Shown piece by piece: positions 1 to 7,231 of a stretch of DNA of 64,000 nt. This DNA comes from Paenibacillus sp. D2_2 (GTDB lineage Bacteria; Bacillota; Bacilli; Paenibacillales; Paenibacillaceae), in assembly GCF_031199965.1 (NCBI RefSeq), contig NZ_CP133605.1, positions 1,148,501 to 1,212,500 on the forward strand, written 5' to 3'. The notes under the pieces are model-generated. The model worked only from the letters and a program-made list of their open reading frames with translations. It was not told the DNA's origin and did no database searches. The first letter of the stretch is position 1, and each line of letters starts with the position of its first letter. Made by a program: the position numbers and the translations under genes.

Positions 1-1
1 G

Positions 2-343
2 AAAATATCTGTACAAGATAGGGCTTATCAACTTCATGCAGAATTTAGCGGCGAGGTGCTCGACAATTTCCGTAGTGCATTGATTAACCAAATGGCAAGC
101 GGAAATCAAGATATATCCACGATGCTCAATAATATGGAGATCCAACACGTCAAACTGTCGTATACCGTCGATAAAAATACATATTTACCTACTAAGGTAT
201 CTATGGTTCTATCCGTGGGAATGGATGAGGATGGGCAGAGCTTCTCCATGCAGATGATGATGGATTCGACCTTCTCCCAATTTGGAGAGATTAAACCGAT
301 TCACGTACCACAGGAAGGGATCGATTCGGCTTATCTAGAGTAA
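2..343 (+). CDS. C-terminal part of a secreted lipoprotein-like protein (DUF6612/LppX-type), 5' end outside window
   Basis: The frame is open from the first bases of the window and ends at TAA 341-343, so only about 113 C-terminal residues are visible. The alternating polar/hydrophobic pattern, with a phrase about converting a fixed 'VDKNTYLPTKV' strand, is what one sees in the beta-rich C-terminal half of Firmicute lipoproteins of the DUF6612/LppX-like type. No signal peptide or lipobox can be checked because the start is missing. The family call rests on general resemblance only. A membrane-anchored role outside the cell is inferred. Confidence 0.55.
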   Translation, partial: KISVQDRAYQLHAEFSGEVLDNFRSALINQMASGNQDISTMLNNMEIQHVKLSYTVDKNTYLPTKVSMVLSVGMDEDGQSFSMQMMMDSTFSQFGEIKPIHVPQEGIDSAYLE

Positions 344-568
344 GAATGCAGATTATTTTACGTGTTATAGAACCGAGGCTAGTATGCTCAGAGATCATTA
401 GTCGATCTGATAGCAGTTAGTCTCTTTTTTAAAATAATTGGAATTATGGGCGATTTACAGCCTGGACTTGCGCCTATCGTGTATAATAGATAAATAGAGT
501 GCAGCCTGACTGATTTCTGTTGGGATGTTTGGGCTGCGCATAAGGATTGGATTGGATGAGGTGTATAC

Positions 569-1747
569 ATGTTAGACAACAAAGCCCAATTGGAAGCAAC
601 GAACATACAGAATGCTATCATTGGCGAAGTAATGAGCAGTCTGAAAGAAATTCTCCATAGTCTTACTAAGACAAGACTTGCTGCATTAGCGTCGGAGTAT
701 AAAGTGCCTGGGCGTTCTAAATTGAAAAAGGGCGAGCTTGCCGACAAATTGCTGGAGTACATTACAGATCGAGAGGTTCTGAAGACAACGCTGCTTCTGG
801 CTAGAGCCGAAGAATGGAAAGTGTTCAAAGCGATAGCGGAAGATTCCGTATTACAGGACAACTATGTCCCTTACGGTTATTATGCTTACTGGCTGGAGCG
901 CGGGTTGGTCATCAGTTACTTTGCGGACAACAAGCTGTATTTACTTATACCGGATGAAGTCAAAGCTGCTTATGCAGAGTTGGAAGCAAGCTCGTTCGGT
1001 ACGGTTCTGAATAGATATCAGCTCGTATTCCGCTATATCTCGGCAGCTACGAATTTATATGGTGCGATTAAGCCAGATAAGCTGGTAGAGATCTTCAATG
1101 AACAGAACGATGACAAGCTCACTACCCAGGAACTCAAAGCATTGTATGAAGAGTTCAGCGGTAGAGATCAGTTATTCCGTATGTACAAGGGATATCTAAT
1201 TGTAGAGGATCTGGTCTACTCGGATGAAGCTACGGAATTTAAGCAGCTTCTGGAGAAGATGAAGGGCAAGAGCTATCATGTGCCTGAGAAGGACGAACTG
1301 TTGAAATATTCGAATGGTCTTTATTATGAGATGACTCCTCAGCTTACGGCATTGAGAAGTTACATTATTAAGGAATTACGCCCTGATCCTGAATTTGTGG
1401 ATGATTTGATCGATGACATTCAGCTGGCTTGCTCCATGGAAGCTCCTATTCAGGAGATCATGCATGAATTTGAGCGAAGAGAGCTTGAATTTGACAGTAT
1501 GGAGCAGGTGCAAATGGTCGTCTATCTCGTGACCGAAGCATACAACCATACACGTCTGGCTTCGAATGGCGGTTACACACCTATAGAGAGACGTGCGATA
1601 TCGAAGGATCTGGAATCAGGGTACCGGGCAGCGACGCCTCCATTTAGGGCGCAGGTCAAGAGTCAGGTCATTTCCAAGAAAATTGGACGTAATGATCCTT
1701 GCCCGTGTGGAAGCGGTCTGAAATACAAGAAGTGCTGTGGTAAGTAA
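569..1747 (+). CDS. SEC-C motif protein with N-terminal Rho-N/SAP-like helical domain
   Basis: This 392-residue protein ends in a SEC-C zinc-binding motif ([13 protein letters not shown], residues about 377-389), the metal-binding tail shared with SecA and many stand-alone proteins. Residues about 17-60 ([20 protein letters not shown], then [15 protein letters not shown]) look like a small helical SAP or Rho-N-type nucleic-acid-binding fold. The middle 300 residues are helical and unassigned. The ATG follows GAGGTGTATAC, a usable ribosome site. It is a single gene closed by a strong hairpin at 1753-1786. No enzymatic role is evident. Zinc binding is known for the motif; nucleic-acid contact is inferred. 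Confidence 0.8.
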   Translation: MLDNKAQLEATNIQNAIIGEVMSSLKEILHSLTKTRLAALASEYKVPGRSKLKKGELADKLLEYITDREVLKTTLLLARAEEWKVFKAIAEDSVLQDNYVPYGYYAYWLERGLVISYFADNKLYLLIPDEVKAAYAELEASSFGTVLNRYQLVFRYISAATNLYGAIKPDKLVEIFNEQNDDKLTTQELKALYEEFSGRDQLFRMYKGYLIVEDLVYSDEATEFKQLLEKMKGKSYHVPEKDELLKYSNGLYYEMTPQLTALRSYIIKELRPDPEFVDDLIDDIQLACSMEAPIQEIMHEFERRELEFDSMEQVQMVVYLVTEAYNHTRLASNGGYTPIERRAISKDLESGYRAATPPFRAQVKSQVISKKIGRNDPCPCGSGLKYKKCCGK

Positions 1748-1752
1748 ACAAT

Positions 1753-1786
1753 ATAAACCTGAGGCGCCACGCCTCAGGTTTATTCT
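1753..1786 (+). terminator. Rho-independent terminator of the SEC-C gene
   Basis: A perfect 13-bp stem (1753-1765 with 1771-1783) around a 5-base loop starts six bases after the stop codon and is followed by a short T-rich stretch. Confidence 0.85.
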
Positions 1787-1818
1787 GAAATTTGAACTGT
1801 GCAATACTTAAAATGCGT

Positions 1819-2099
1819 GTTCAAAAAGTACGGTTTTCAGCACCGAGAAGGTTGGATGAAGCTAGGGTCTGAGGAGCGGAGCGTACGTAATGGGTACGTG
1901 AGCACCGGAAGACCCGGGTGAATTCAAGATTCGATGCCGAGTTACTTCTTGATTCACTTCGTGTTAGATATAGAATTTATAAGTTATCAGCGGAGCTGAT
2001 GAAATTCTATATCGCAAGAAAACTTACCATTGGATCGCGGTCGCTCATCCTTGAATTGTCCTCGATTTGGTTTTCTTATCAAAAGCGGACTTTTTGAAC
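1819..2099. repeat. Family-1 inverted-repeat element, copy A (long form)
   Basis: The left end GTTCAAAAAGTACGGTTTT and right end AAAAGCGGACTTTTTGAAC form 19-bp imperfect terminal inverted repeats (two mismatches). The interior is the same as in copies at 22048-22215 and 39702-39868. This copy carries 114 extra bases (1964-2077), which contain their own inverted repeats: ATATAGAATTT with AAATTCTATAT, and AAGAAAAC with GTTTTCTT. There is no coding capacity. It occupies most of the 395-base gap between the SEC-C gene and the next small gene. It looks like a MITE or other mobile palindromic repeat. Confidence 0.85.
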
Positions 2100-2143
2100 T
2101 TCCTCTTAAAATATTTTGACAACGGTTACATATCCCGTTTACA

Positions 2144-2266
2144 TTAGTGATGGACTGACATTAGGGTAAACGCGATATAAAATGCAGCATAGAAAATGCC
2201 CAGACCAATAATTAATCCGAAGACATTGCTCTTAGCTTTGCTGCTTCCAGGTTCCCACATCATCAT
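2144..2266 (-). CDS. Small 40-residue single-pass membrane protein
   Basis: An open frame on the minus strand starts with three consecutive ATG codons (first at 2266), preceded six bases upstream by AAAGGAG, and stops with TAA at 2146-2144. The product begins MMMWEPGSSKAKSN, then has one hydrophobic segment (FGLIIGLGIFYAAFYIAFTL), and ends SVHH. The strong ribosome site, tight placement and clean transmembrane helix argue that it is real. It belongs to no family I recognise. Its likely promoter region contains a 15-base direct repeat (2300-2314 and 2327-2341). Confidence 0.6.
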   Translation of the reverse strand: MMMWEPGSSKAKSNVFGLIIGLGIFYAAFYIAFTLMSVHH

Positions 2267-2299
2267 ACTCAGCTCCTTTGTCGCTGTTGATGTAATTGT

Positions 2300-2344
2300 G
2301 AACATTTTGTGTCTTATCTAATTATTGAACATTTTGTGTCTAAT
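2300..2344. repeat. Direct repeat GAACATTTTGTGTCT in the shared upstream region
   Basis: GAACATTTTGTGTCT occurs at 2300-2314 and again at 2327-2341, a spacing of 27 bases or about 2.5 helical turns. It lies between the small minus-strand gene and the divergent SGNH hydrolase gene, a place where a regulator could act on both. No known operator matches it to my knowledge. Confidence 0.5.
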
Positions 2345-2466
2345 TTCAAACATTTTTTTGAACTTTTTTAAAATATTTTTTCTTGTGCCTGAATGCACAT
2401 ACTTCTTGTGCTTCTTATTTCAATTTGGTTGAATAGAATCATCTGAATATAAAGGAGACGAAGACA

Positions 2467-3093
2467 ATGCTGTTGAATGACAATGAAATCGTGCTCTTTC
2501 AGGGAGACAGTGTTACGGATTGTGGGAGAGCTTACACTGACCCGGCTTCACTTGGAAACGGTTACGCAAATCTGATCGCTTCCCGTCTAGGTTATCTGTA
2601 TCCGGAGAAGAAGCTAACCTTCTACAATCGAGGGATTAGCGGCAATCGCGTAGTAAATTTGCAGAGTCGCTGGGAAGAGGATTGTCTCGCTCTGAGACCA
2701 ACCTGGGTATCCATCCTAATCGGCATCAATGATACTTGGCGGCGATTTGACAATGACGATGAAACCTCGGTTGAGAAGTATGAAGCAAGTTATCGGGAAA
2801 TTTTGGAGCGTACTAAGGAGCGGCTCGGTGCGAAGCTGATCCTGATGGAGCCTTTCGTATTGCCTACGCCGGAAGATCGTATGACCTGGCGCTGCGATCT
2901 TGATCCAAAAATTCAGGTTGTACGTAAATTGGCGAAGGAATATGATGCGCTACTCGTACCGCTCGATGGTTTGTTTGCAGGCGCTGTATCACAGGCGGAA
3001 CCAGCTTATTGGGCACCGGATGGTGTGCATCCGTCTGCAGCAGGTCATGCCTTAATGGCTGAGGCGTGGCTTCGTGCCGTTAAAGCTCTGTAA
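2467..3093 (+). CDS. SGNH/GDSL-type esterase
   Basis: This 208-residue protein carries the SGNH hydrolase blocks in order: GDSVTD (residues 14-19, with the catalytic Ser), ISGNRV (about 59-64, oxyanion Gly/Asn), IGIND (about 84-88), and DGVHPS near residue 190, which supplies the Asp and His of the triad. There is no signal peptide, so it acts in the cytoplasm. The start is set by AAAGGAG eleven bases upstream. Related Firmicute enzymes deacetylate oligosaccharides, often beside sugar-catabolic genes. The oxidoreductase 70 bases downstream fits that. The exact substrate is unknown. Confidence 0.85.
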   Translation: MLLNDNEIVLFQGDSVTDCGRAYTDPASLGNGYANLIASRLGYLYPEKKLTFYNRGISGNRVVNLQSRWEEDCLALRPTWVSILIGINDTWRRFDNDDETSVEKYEASYREILERTKERLGAKLILMEPFVLPTPEDRMTWRCDLDPKIQVVRKLAKEYDALLVPLDGLFAGAVSQAEPAYWAPDGVHPSAAGHALMAEAWLRAVKAL

Positions 3094-3164
3094 GGCAGCT
3101 AAGAATATACATGATAGAACAACCTCTAACAGGAAATTATTCTATGGAAGAAGGGTAAAGGGTT

Positions 3165-4158
3165 ATGGGAGAGTTCGCAGGAAAGAGATTGAAGTGGGGA
3201 ATTTTAGGTACAGGCTGGATCGCTGAGCAGTTCACGAAGGATTTGCTTCATGTAACGAACGGTGAAGGGTTCGCCGTGGGCTCTCGCACTCAAGAGAATG
3301 CGGATGCATTTGCTAAAAGACACGGGCTACCTCGTGCATACGGTAGTTATGAACAGTTATTACAGGACCCGGAGATCGACGTGGTCTACGTAGCGACACC
3401 ACATCCGCAGCATCATGACAATGTCATGGCAGTCCTACGAGCAGGTAAAGCTGTATTATGCGAGAAGCCATTTACTGTGAACAGCTCTGAGTTGGAAGAG
3501 ATGATCAAGCTGGCTAAGAAGAAGGGCTTGTTCCTCATGGAAGCGATGTGGACTCGCTTCTTGCCGGCGATTGTGAAGACGAGAGAATGGATTAAGGAAG
3601 GGCGAATCGGTGAGATCAAGTTAGTGAAGGCGGAGTTCGGATTCCGCACCGATTGGAATCCTGAAGGCAGACTACTAAATCCACAGCTTGGCGGGGAGCT
3701 CTGCTGGATGCTGGCATATATCCTGTCTCTTTCGCTTCGATGATCTTCGGAACTCATCCCGTACGTATTCATAGTGCAGTGCAAATGGGTAAGACTGGCG
3801 TGGATGAGCAGTTCTCGCTTCTGCTGGATTATGGCGTTGGACGAAGCGCATCTCTACATGGAGCAATCCGCCTAAGTATGACTAACGAGGCGTATATCTA
3901 TGGAACGGAAGGCATGATTCATGTGCCATCATTCCTGAATGCTAGAACAGCATCGCTGCAGGTAGAAGGGGCTGAGAAGGAAGTATTTGCGGATGATCGG
4001 ACCTCGATTGGCTATGCCTTTGAAGCGCAAGAAGTAGGCGAATGTCTACTTCGGGGTGATAAGGAGAGCTCACATATTTCGTTAGAAGAGTCCTGGATAT
4101 TATGGGCTTACTAGATCAAATCAGAGATCAATGGAAGCTGAAATATCCATTTGAGTGA
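3165..4158 (+). CDS. Gfo/Idh/MocA-family NAD(P)-dependent sugar dehydrogenase (two frameshifts)
   Basis: The N-terminal Rossmann fold begins GILGTGWIAEQF, followed by ATPHPQHHDN and the family signature CEKPFT. The C-terminal domain begins near EAMWTRFLPA. The frame breaks twice. The first break is near 3695, where one G is missing from a G run, so that GGGALLDAGIYPVSFASMIFG is disrupted. The second is near 4094, where one C is missing before LDIMGLLDQI. Restoring both gives a normal protein of about 331 residues ending at TGA 4158. Members oxidise sugars or inositols with NAD(P). It probably works with the preceding SGNH esterase. Both losses are in homopolymers, so sequencing error is the simplest reading. 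Confidence 0.85.
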
Positions 4159-4183
4159 ACGGAATTATTACTATTTTCAAGCA

Positions 4184-4240
4184 AGAGCCGCCTGTTCGAA
4201 TCATCCCTTAAGAGGATAGCGAGCAGGCGGCTTCTCTTTT
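4184..4240 (+). terminator. Terminator of the SGNH/dehydrogenase operon
   Basis: AGCCGCCTGTTCG (4186-4198) pairs with CGAGCAGGCGGCT (4220-4232) with a single weak position, followed by TCTCTTTTA. It lies just after the repaired stop codon at 4158. Confidence 0.75.
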
Positions 4241-4272
4241 ATGTTATGGACAGGTACTGTGGCTAAGCTAAT

Positions 4273-5106
4273 CTACTCTTGAGAGAAGTGGATTAGCCCT
4301 TCAATGAAACTCTTCATGTTGTTGTTGGACTCATTTAACTGTTCGATGACATTCATAAAGTCGGTCACGAGCTCGGCCTGCTCCTGAGAGGAGTGGGCGA
4401 TTTGTTCGAAATCTCTCTCCAATTGCAGAATAGACTCCTGAACACTTCTCAGTGTAGCAGCGATATTCGCGCTAGCGTCTTTGGTGCTCACAGACAGCTT
4501 CCTTACCTCTTTAGCTACAACTCCAAATCCAGCTCCTGCTTCACCGACTCGTGCTGCCTCGATCGCGGCATTCAATCCGAGCAGATTGGTCTGATTTGAG
4601 ATCTCCTGAATGAAACCAACCGTCTCGTTAATCTCCGATGAATTATCTACAGCTTGCCGGGTGTTCGTCATAATATTTTCACTCGTAGCAGTAAGCTCTT
4701 CGGCATGTGCCGCAACGGTCTGTACCATGTCAACCAGCTGCTGGGTGATCTCATTCATGACTTGCATACCTTCTTCTAGCCTTTGTCTATTCTCATAAGA
4801 CTCTGCAGTTGCGAGTGCACCGATAATAGCACCTTGCTCATCGTAGATCGGAGATGCTGTAGCTATAATAGGAAATCCATAGATGTGTTCTGGAATATGT
4901 GTTAAGGAGTTCTCCCCGTTCAGTGCCTTGCGCAGATTCTCATCTTCCTCAGGAATAGGGGTACCTGGGGTAATGCCAAAATCTATTTTTTGCGAGGGCA
5001 TATAGAATAGAAATTTATCCAAGTCTGTTATGCCGATCATAATATCTTCCTTGACGAGCTTCTTGATATAAGGTACCGCTGCAATAAGGATGTCCAATTG
5101 GTTCAT
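4273..5106 (-). CDS. Soluble methyl-accepting chemotaxis-type signalling protein
   Basis: This 277-residue protein has no transmembrane segment. Residues 1-105 form a compact sensor region ([11 protein letters not shown] through IGALATAE), resembling the single-Cache/PAS-like domain of cytoplasmic receptors. Residues about 110-277 are the helical signalling domain, with the highly conserved tip [20 protein letters not shown] followed by [18 protein letters not shown], which contacts CheA and CheW. It is shorter than membrane receptors and lacks the HAMP domain. The ATG follows GGCAGGTCGG. It stands alone, convergent with the dehydrogenase operon. The ligand is unknown. Confidence 0.85.
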   Translation of the reverse strand: MNQLDILIAAVPYIKKLVKEDIMIGITDLDKFLFYMPSQKIDFGITPGTPIPEEDENLRKALNGENSLTHIPEHIYGFPIIATASPIYDEQGAIIGALATAESYENRQRLEEGMQVMNEITQQLVDMVQTVAAHAEELTATSENIMTNTRQAVDNSSEINETVGFIQEISNQTNLLGLNAAIEAARVGEAGAGFGVVAKEVRKLSVSTKDASANIAATLRSVQESILQLERDFEQIAHSSQEQAELVTDFMNVIEQLNESNNNMKSFIEGLIHFSQE

Positions 5107-5321
5107 ATTCCGACCTGCCTATTCATTCAAATTTGAAATTATTATACCTTTTATCGACATAATATGACAATAATAGCGTAGTCCTATTTATTGAAGACGG
5201 ACCTTTTGTAACAGTAAAAACAAAGAAATAACCAGTATATGCGGCACTTCTAAAATTATTGATTGGCTCATAGGCTAAATATATACGAAATGATGAACAT
5301 TAGTGTACTTTTCCATGAAAT

Positions 5322-5370
5322 GAGGAAGTAATCCACGGGCAGTGAGTAAAGGCTGACGGATTACTTCCTC
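5322..5370 (-). terminator. Inverted repeat in the 5107-5443 gap, possible terminator for the YvrJ-like gene
   Basis: GAGGAAGTAATCC (5322-5334) and GGATTACTTCCTC (5358-5370) form a perfect 13-bp stem with a 23-base loop. On the minus strand it lies about 75 bases after the YvrJ-like stop codon, but the following T tract is weak (ATTTCATGG). I see no other feature in this 337-base gap. Confidence 0.4.
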
Positions 5371-5443
5371 TTCGACACCTTATTTTGGCTCCTAAGCGAT
5401 AAGTGGGACACTACCGGTATTGTGGTGCAGATGGGAATCAGGT

Positions 5444-5662
5444 TCATCCTTTTTTGGAGTCGGCTTGTTCCACGGCTTTCACTTCATGAACCTTCTCATC
5501 CAGGCTTTTGATCTCCTGGGAGAGAACCTGCAGTACGTTGTTCATGTTGTTGAGCTTGTCATTCACATTCTGCAGCACATATTTAATCAGGATGAAGCAC
5601 AGAGTGACGGGGAATCCAACATTAGCGACCAGGGAAATGATATCAGCGACTTGCATATTCAC
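5444..5662 (-). CDS. yvrJ: YvrJ-family small membrane protein
   Basis: This 72-residue protein has one hydrophobic segment (VANVGFPVTLCFILIKYVL, residues 13-31) followed by an amphipathic, coiled-coil-like tail (NDKLNNMNNVLQVLSQEIKS). The pattern VGFP plus a short helix and a heptad tail is that of the YvrJ family; phage holin-like BhlA/UviB proteins look similar. GAGGAGGG precedes the ATG. In Bacillus subtilis yvrJ sits with sigO-rsoA, and here it is divergent from genes resembling both, which supports the name. Confidence 0.7.
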   Translation of the reverse strand: MNMQVADIISLVANVGFPVTLCFILIKYVLQNVNDKLNNMNNVLQVLSQEIKSLDEKVHEVKAVEQADSKKG

Positions 5663-5766
5663 GCCCTCCTCTCATTGAAGTTCCCTTTCATAGAGCTGTT
5701 CAAAAACCATTTTCTGATCTTTGAAATTATCGCTCTTACTATATAGAGAAAATAATAGCCCTAAAG

Positions 5767-5826
5767 TACAACCATAAATTTGAAAAAATGTTATAATGAT
5801 TAGCATCCGACATATTTATGGTTGTA
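5767..5826. promoter_or_regulatory. Divergent promoter region with a 13-bp inverted repeat
   Basis: TACAACCATAAAT (5767-5779) and ATTTATGGTTGTA (5814-5826) are perfect inverted copies separated by 34 bases, centred between the divergent YvrJ-like and sigma-like genes. A TATAAT lies between them at 5792-5797. The arms could be matching upstream elements of two divergent promoters or an operator. That assignment is inference. Confidence 0.5.
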
Positions 5827-5884
5827 TGACTACCCTCGAAATTACCCTACAGGTAGAAGATGAAAGTGGAAGGGGGAGGTAGTT

Positions 5885-6214
5885 TTGAAAGAACAAAAAA
5901 CCGCTTATGAGCAATATCGCAAAGAAGTGTACAGAATCGCTTGGAGGGTGCAATATCGGGCAAAAGTTGTGAAAAGACGGGAATGTTCATTAGGCGTATA
6001 CGAGCCAGCCATAACCAGTTTTGCTACATCTTCTGATGATAAAATTGTAGTGCAGCAGTTGATCAATGATCTTCCCTCCAGTACTGGAAGGACGATTATT
6101 TTCAAGCTCTTTATGCAGGACAAGACGGAAGGAGAAGTAGCCCGTGAGTTAAACATGACTCAGCAAGGGGTGAGCAAATGGAAGCGCAAAATGCTCCAGA
6201 GATGTCCCGGATGA
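5885..6214 (+). CDS. SigO-like RNA polymerase sigma subunit (region 4 type)
   Basis: This 109-residue protein has a C-terminal helix-turn-helix of sigma region 4 type: QQLINDLPSSTGRTIIFKLF, then KTEGEVARELNMTQQGVSKWKRKML. The N-terminal half is basic and helical and contains no recognisable region 2. The ribosome site is GGGGGAGG before TTG/ATG-proximal codons; the assigned start at 5885 is a TTG. The next gene overlaps its 3' end and supplies a short region-2-like protein, as in the two-subunit SigO/RsoA sigma factor of B. subtilis. It is shorter than SigO. A homopolymer loss near 6206 may slightly alter its true C-terminus. Confidence 0.6.
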   Translation: MKEQKTAYEQYRKEVYRIAWRVQYRAKVVKRRECSLGVYEPAITSFATSSDDKIVVQQLINDLPSSTGRTIIFKLFMQDKTEGEVARELNMTQQGVSKWKRKMLQRCPG

Positions 6215-6395
6215 TGAGTTCCTGAGATTGCTACAGCTAGCGAAACAGAATGACGAAGAAGCCATTTTACAACTAATCGATTTGTTCAAAGGGGATATAT
6301 TGCGGGTAAGCAAGTACATTTACACTTCGGAGGAAGACGCCGTTTCTGATATTATTCTAGAGTTTCTGGAAATGATCAAAGAGAAGAAGGAATGA
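6202..6395 (+). CDS. RsoA-like sigma co-factor / HTH_16-type protein (one frameshift near the start)
   Basis: After an ATG at 6202 the frame slips within CCC (6206-6208). Adding one C gives MSPDDEFLRLLQLAKQ, followed by NDEEAILQLIDLFKGDIL, SKYIYTSEEDAVSDIILEFL and a lysine-rich end at TGA 6393-6395. About 64 residues. The 'D-EE-L-LL--AK-ND-EA---L---FK--I---S-Y' pattern matches the small proteins related to sigma region 2 (RsoA of B. subtilis, HTH_16 proteins of phages). Coupling to the preceding region-4 protein is what one expects of a split sigma factor. A strong terminator follows. Confidence 0.6.
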
Positions 6396-6399
6396 TATA

Positions 6400-6431
6400 G
6401 AAGATCCCCTGACTGCCAGGGGATCTTTTTT
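6400..6431 (+). terminator. Terminator of the split sigma-factor operon
   Basis: AAGATCCCCT (6401-6410) pairs with AGGGGATCTT (6418-6427) around a 7-base loop and runs into a T tract. Its right arm plus T tract, CCAGGGGATCTTTTTTGGA, is repeated exactly at 7142-7160. Confidence 0.9.
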
Positions 6432-6538
6432 GGAGTGATTAGGAAAAATAGCCTGATCCAATTGAAAATAGTATTTTCTTTTTCCTCAAAATCGATATGA
6501 TTGATTATATGATCGAACTCAGGGGAGAAGGATCACCA

Positions 6539-6715
6539 ATGATGAAGAAATATATTCCGTTTACATACAAAATGCTCGTCCCATATTTGTTACTTGTCTT
6601 GATTACCGATATTGTAATCGGTTACATCTCATATACGATGCTGATTCAATCGGGCTTTTTTATTGCAGGGAAATTCTCCCTAATGTCGAAATATGATGAC
6701 AGGGAGGTGGAATAG
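6539..6715 (+). pseudogene. Truncated N-terminus of a YesM-type sensor histidine kinase
   Basis: The ATG at 6539 follows GGGGAGAAGG. The product starts MMKKYIPFTYKMLVPYLLLV, then LITDIVIGYISYTMLIQS, which is the typical cytoplasmic start plus first membrane helix of YesM-family kinases. After about 38 residues the similarity stops and the frame closes at TAG 6713-6715. The extracellular, HAMP, histidine and ATPase domains are absent. It is most likely a decayed fragment, lying inside the segment bounded by direct repeats. If expressed, it would be a 58-residue membrane peptide of no known role. Confidence 0.6.
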
Positions 6716-6889
6716 ATGGACAGATGTAAATTAGTTATGGATAATGGTCAGACTATTATGATTACTGTTAGTCCTGAAAAATTCATTTCAGTAGCAACTG
6801 ATGAACTTGGTGTGATGCGAAACGAGTTTATAAAAATTAGAGACGCTTATATAAATCCTACACATGTTAGTTTTATTATTTCAGATTAG
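6716..6889 (+). CDS. Small 57-residue protein of unknown function
   Basis: The ATG at 6716 immediately follows the previous stop codon and has an excellent ribosome site (GGGAGGTGG). The product begins MDRCKLVMDNGQTIMITVSP and ends with the phrase YINPTHVSFIISD. Short beta-rich proteins of this shape, with a final 'INP-HI-FI' strand, are common in Bacillus and Paenibacillus, often in prophages, and have no assigned role. A terminator at 6888-6912 follows at once, which supports expression. Confidence 0.6.
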   Translation: MDRCKLVMDNGQTIMITVSPEKFISVATDELGVMRNEFIKIRDAYINPTHVSFIISD

Positions 6890-6912
6890 TCGCCAATAGG
6901 CGGCTTTTTTAT
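6888..6912 (+). terminator. Terminator after the 57-residue gene
   Basis: GTCGCC and GGCGGC (one G-U pair) enclose AATA and are followed by six T residues. Confidence 0.75.
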
Positions 6913-7231
6913 TTGCTCAGGAAAAATTTCTTATCTCATAAATGTGATGTAATAAGGCCGGAGGCCACCAAATCGACCGAATCCGCTATATAGATGCCCT
7001 TTATCTTGATAGGCGTGTTTTCACTCCTGATGAAGTAAGAGATAGCAAACAAGTAGTTTATCCTAATTAGAAGGTATCGCTTTAGAAGTAGAAGTTTCTG
7101 TTTTTCTACTGTCTAATATGAAGGGAGCATATTAATTACTACCAGGGGATCTTTTTTGGAATTTTCAGATAAGTATAATAGGAACTAATAACCTATAATA
7201 TGGGACACTTTTTCTTGAGGGGGACTCCGTT
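6913..7231. other. Gap with a decayed coding remnant and a promoter region
   Basis: One frame here reads DRIRYIDALYLDRRVFTPDE and then ends, with no start codon or ribosome site. It looks like the tail of a lost gene that I cannot name. The last 60 bases hold the direct-repeat copy (7142-7160) and a TATAAT at 7194-7199 that may serve the regulator gene that follows. Confidence 0.35.

Larger units (their letters stand above)
6416..7160. repeat. 19-bp direct repeats flanking a gene-remnant segment
   Basis: CCAGGGGATCTTTTTTGGA occurs at 6416-6434 and 7142-7160. Between them lie a truncated sensor-kinase start, a 57-residue protein and about 240 bases of apparently non-functional DNA. The second copy lacks the left arm of the hairpin, so it is not a terminator. 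This looks like the footprint of a duplication or insertion and later deletion. Confidence 0.6.

Noticed and set aside
388..861. 157-residue frame on the minus strand at the start of the SEC-C gene
   Set aside because: It is antisense to a conserved gene, has no ribosome site and has a composition typical of a shadow frame.
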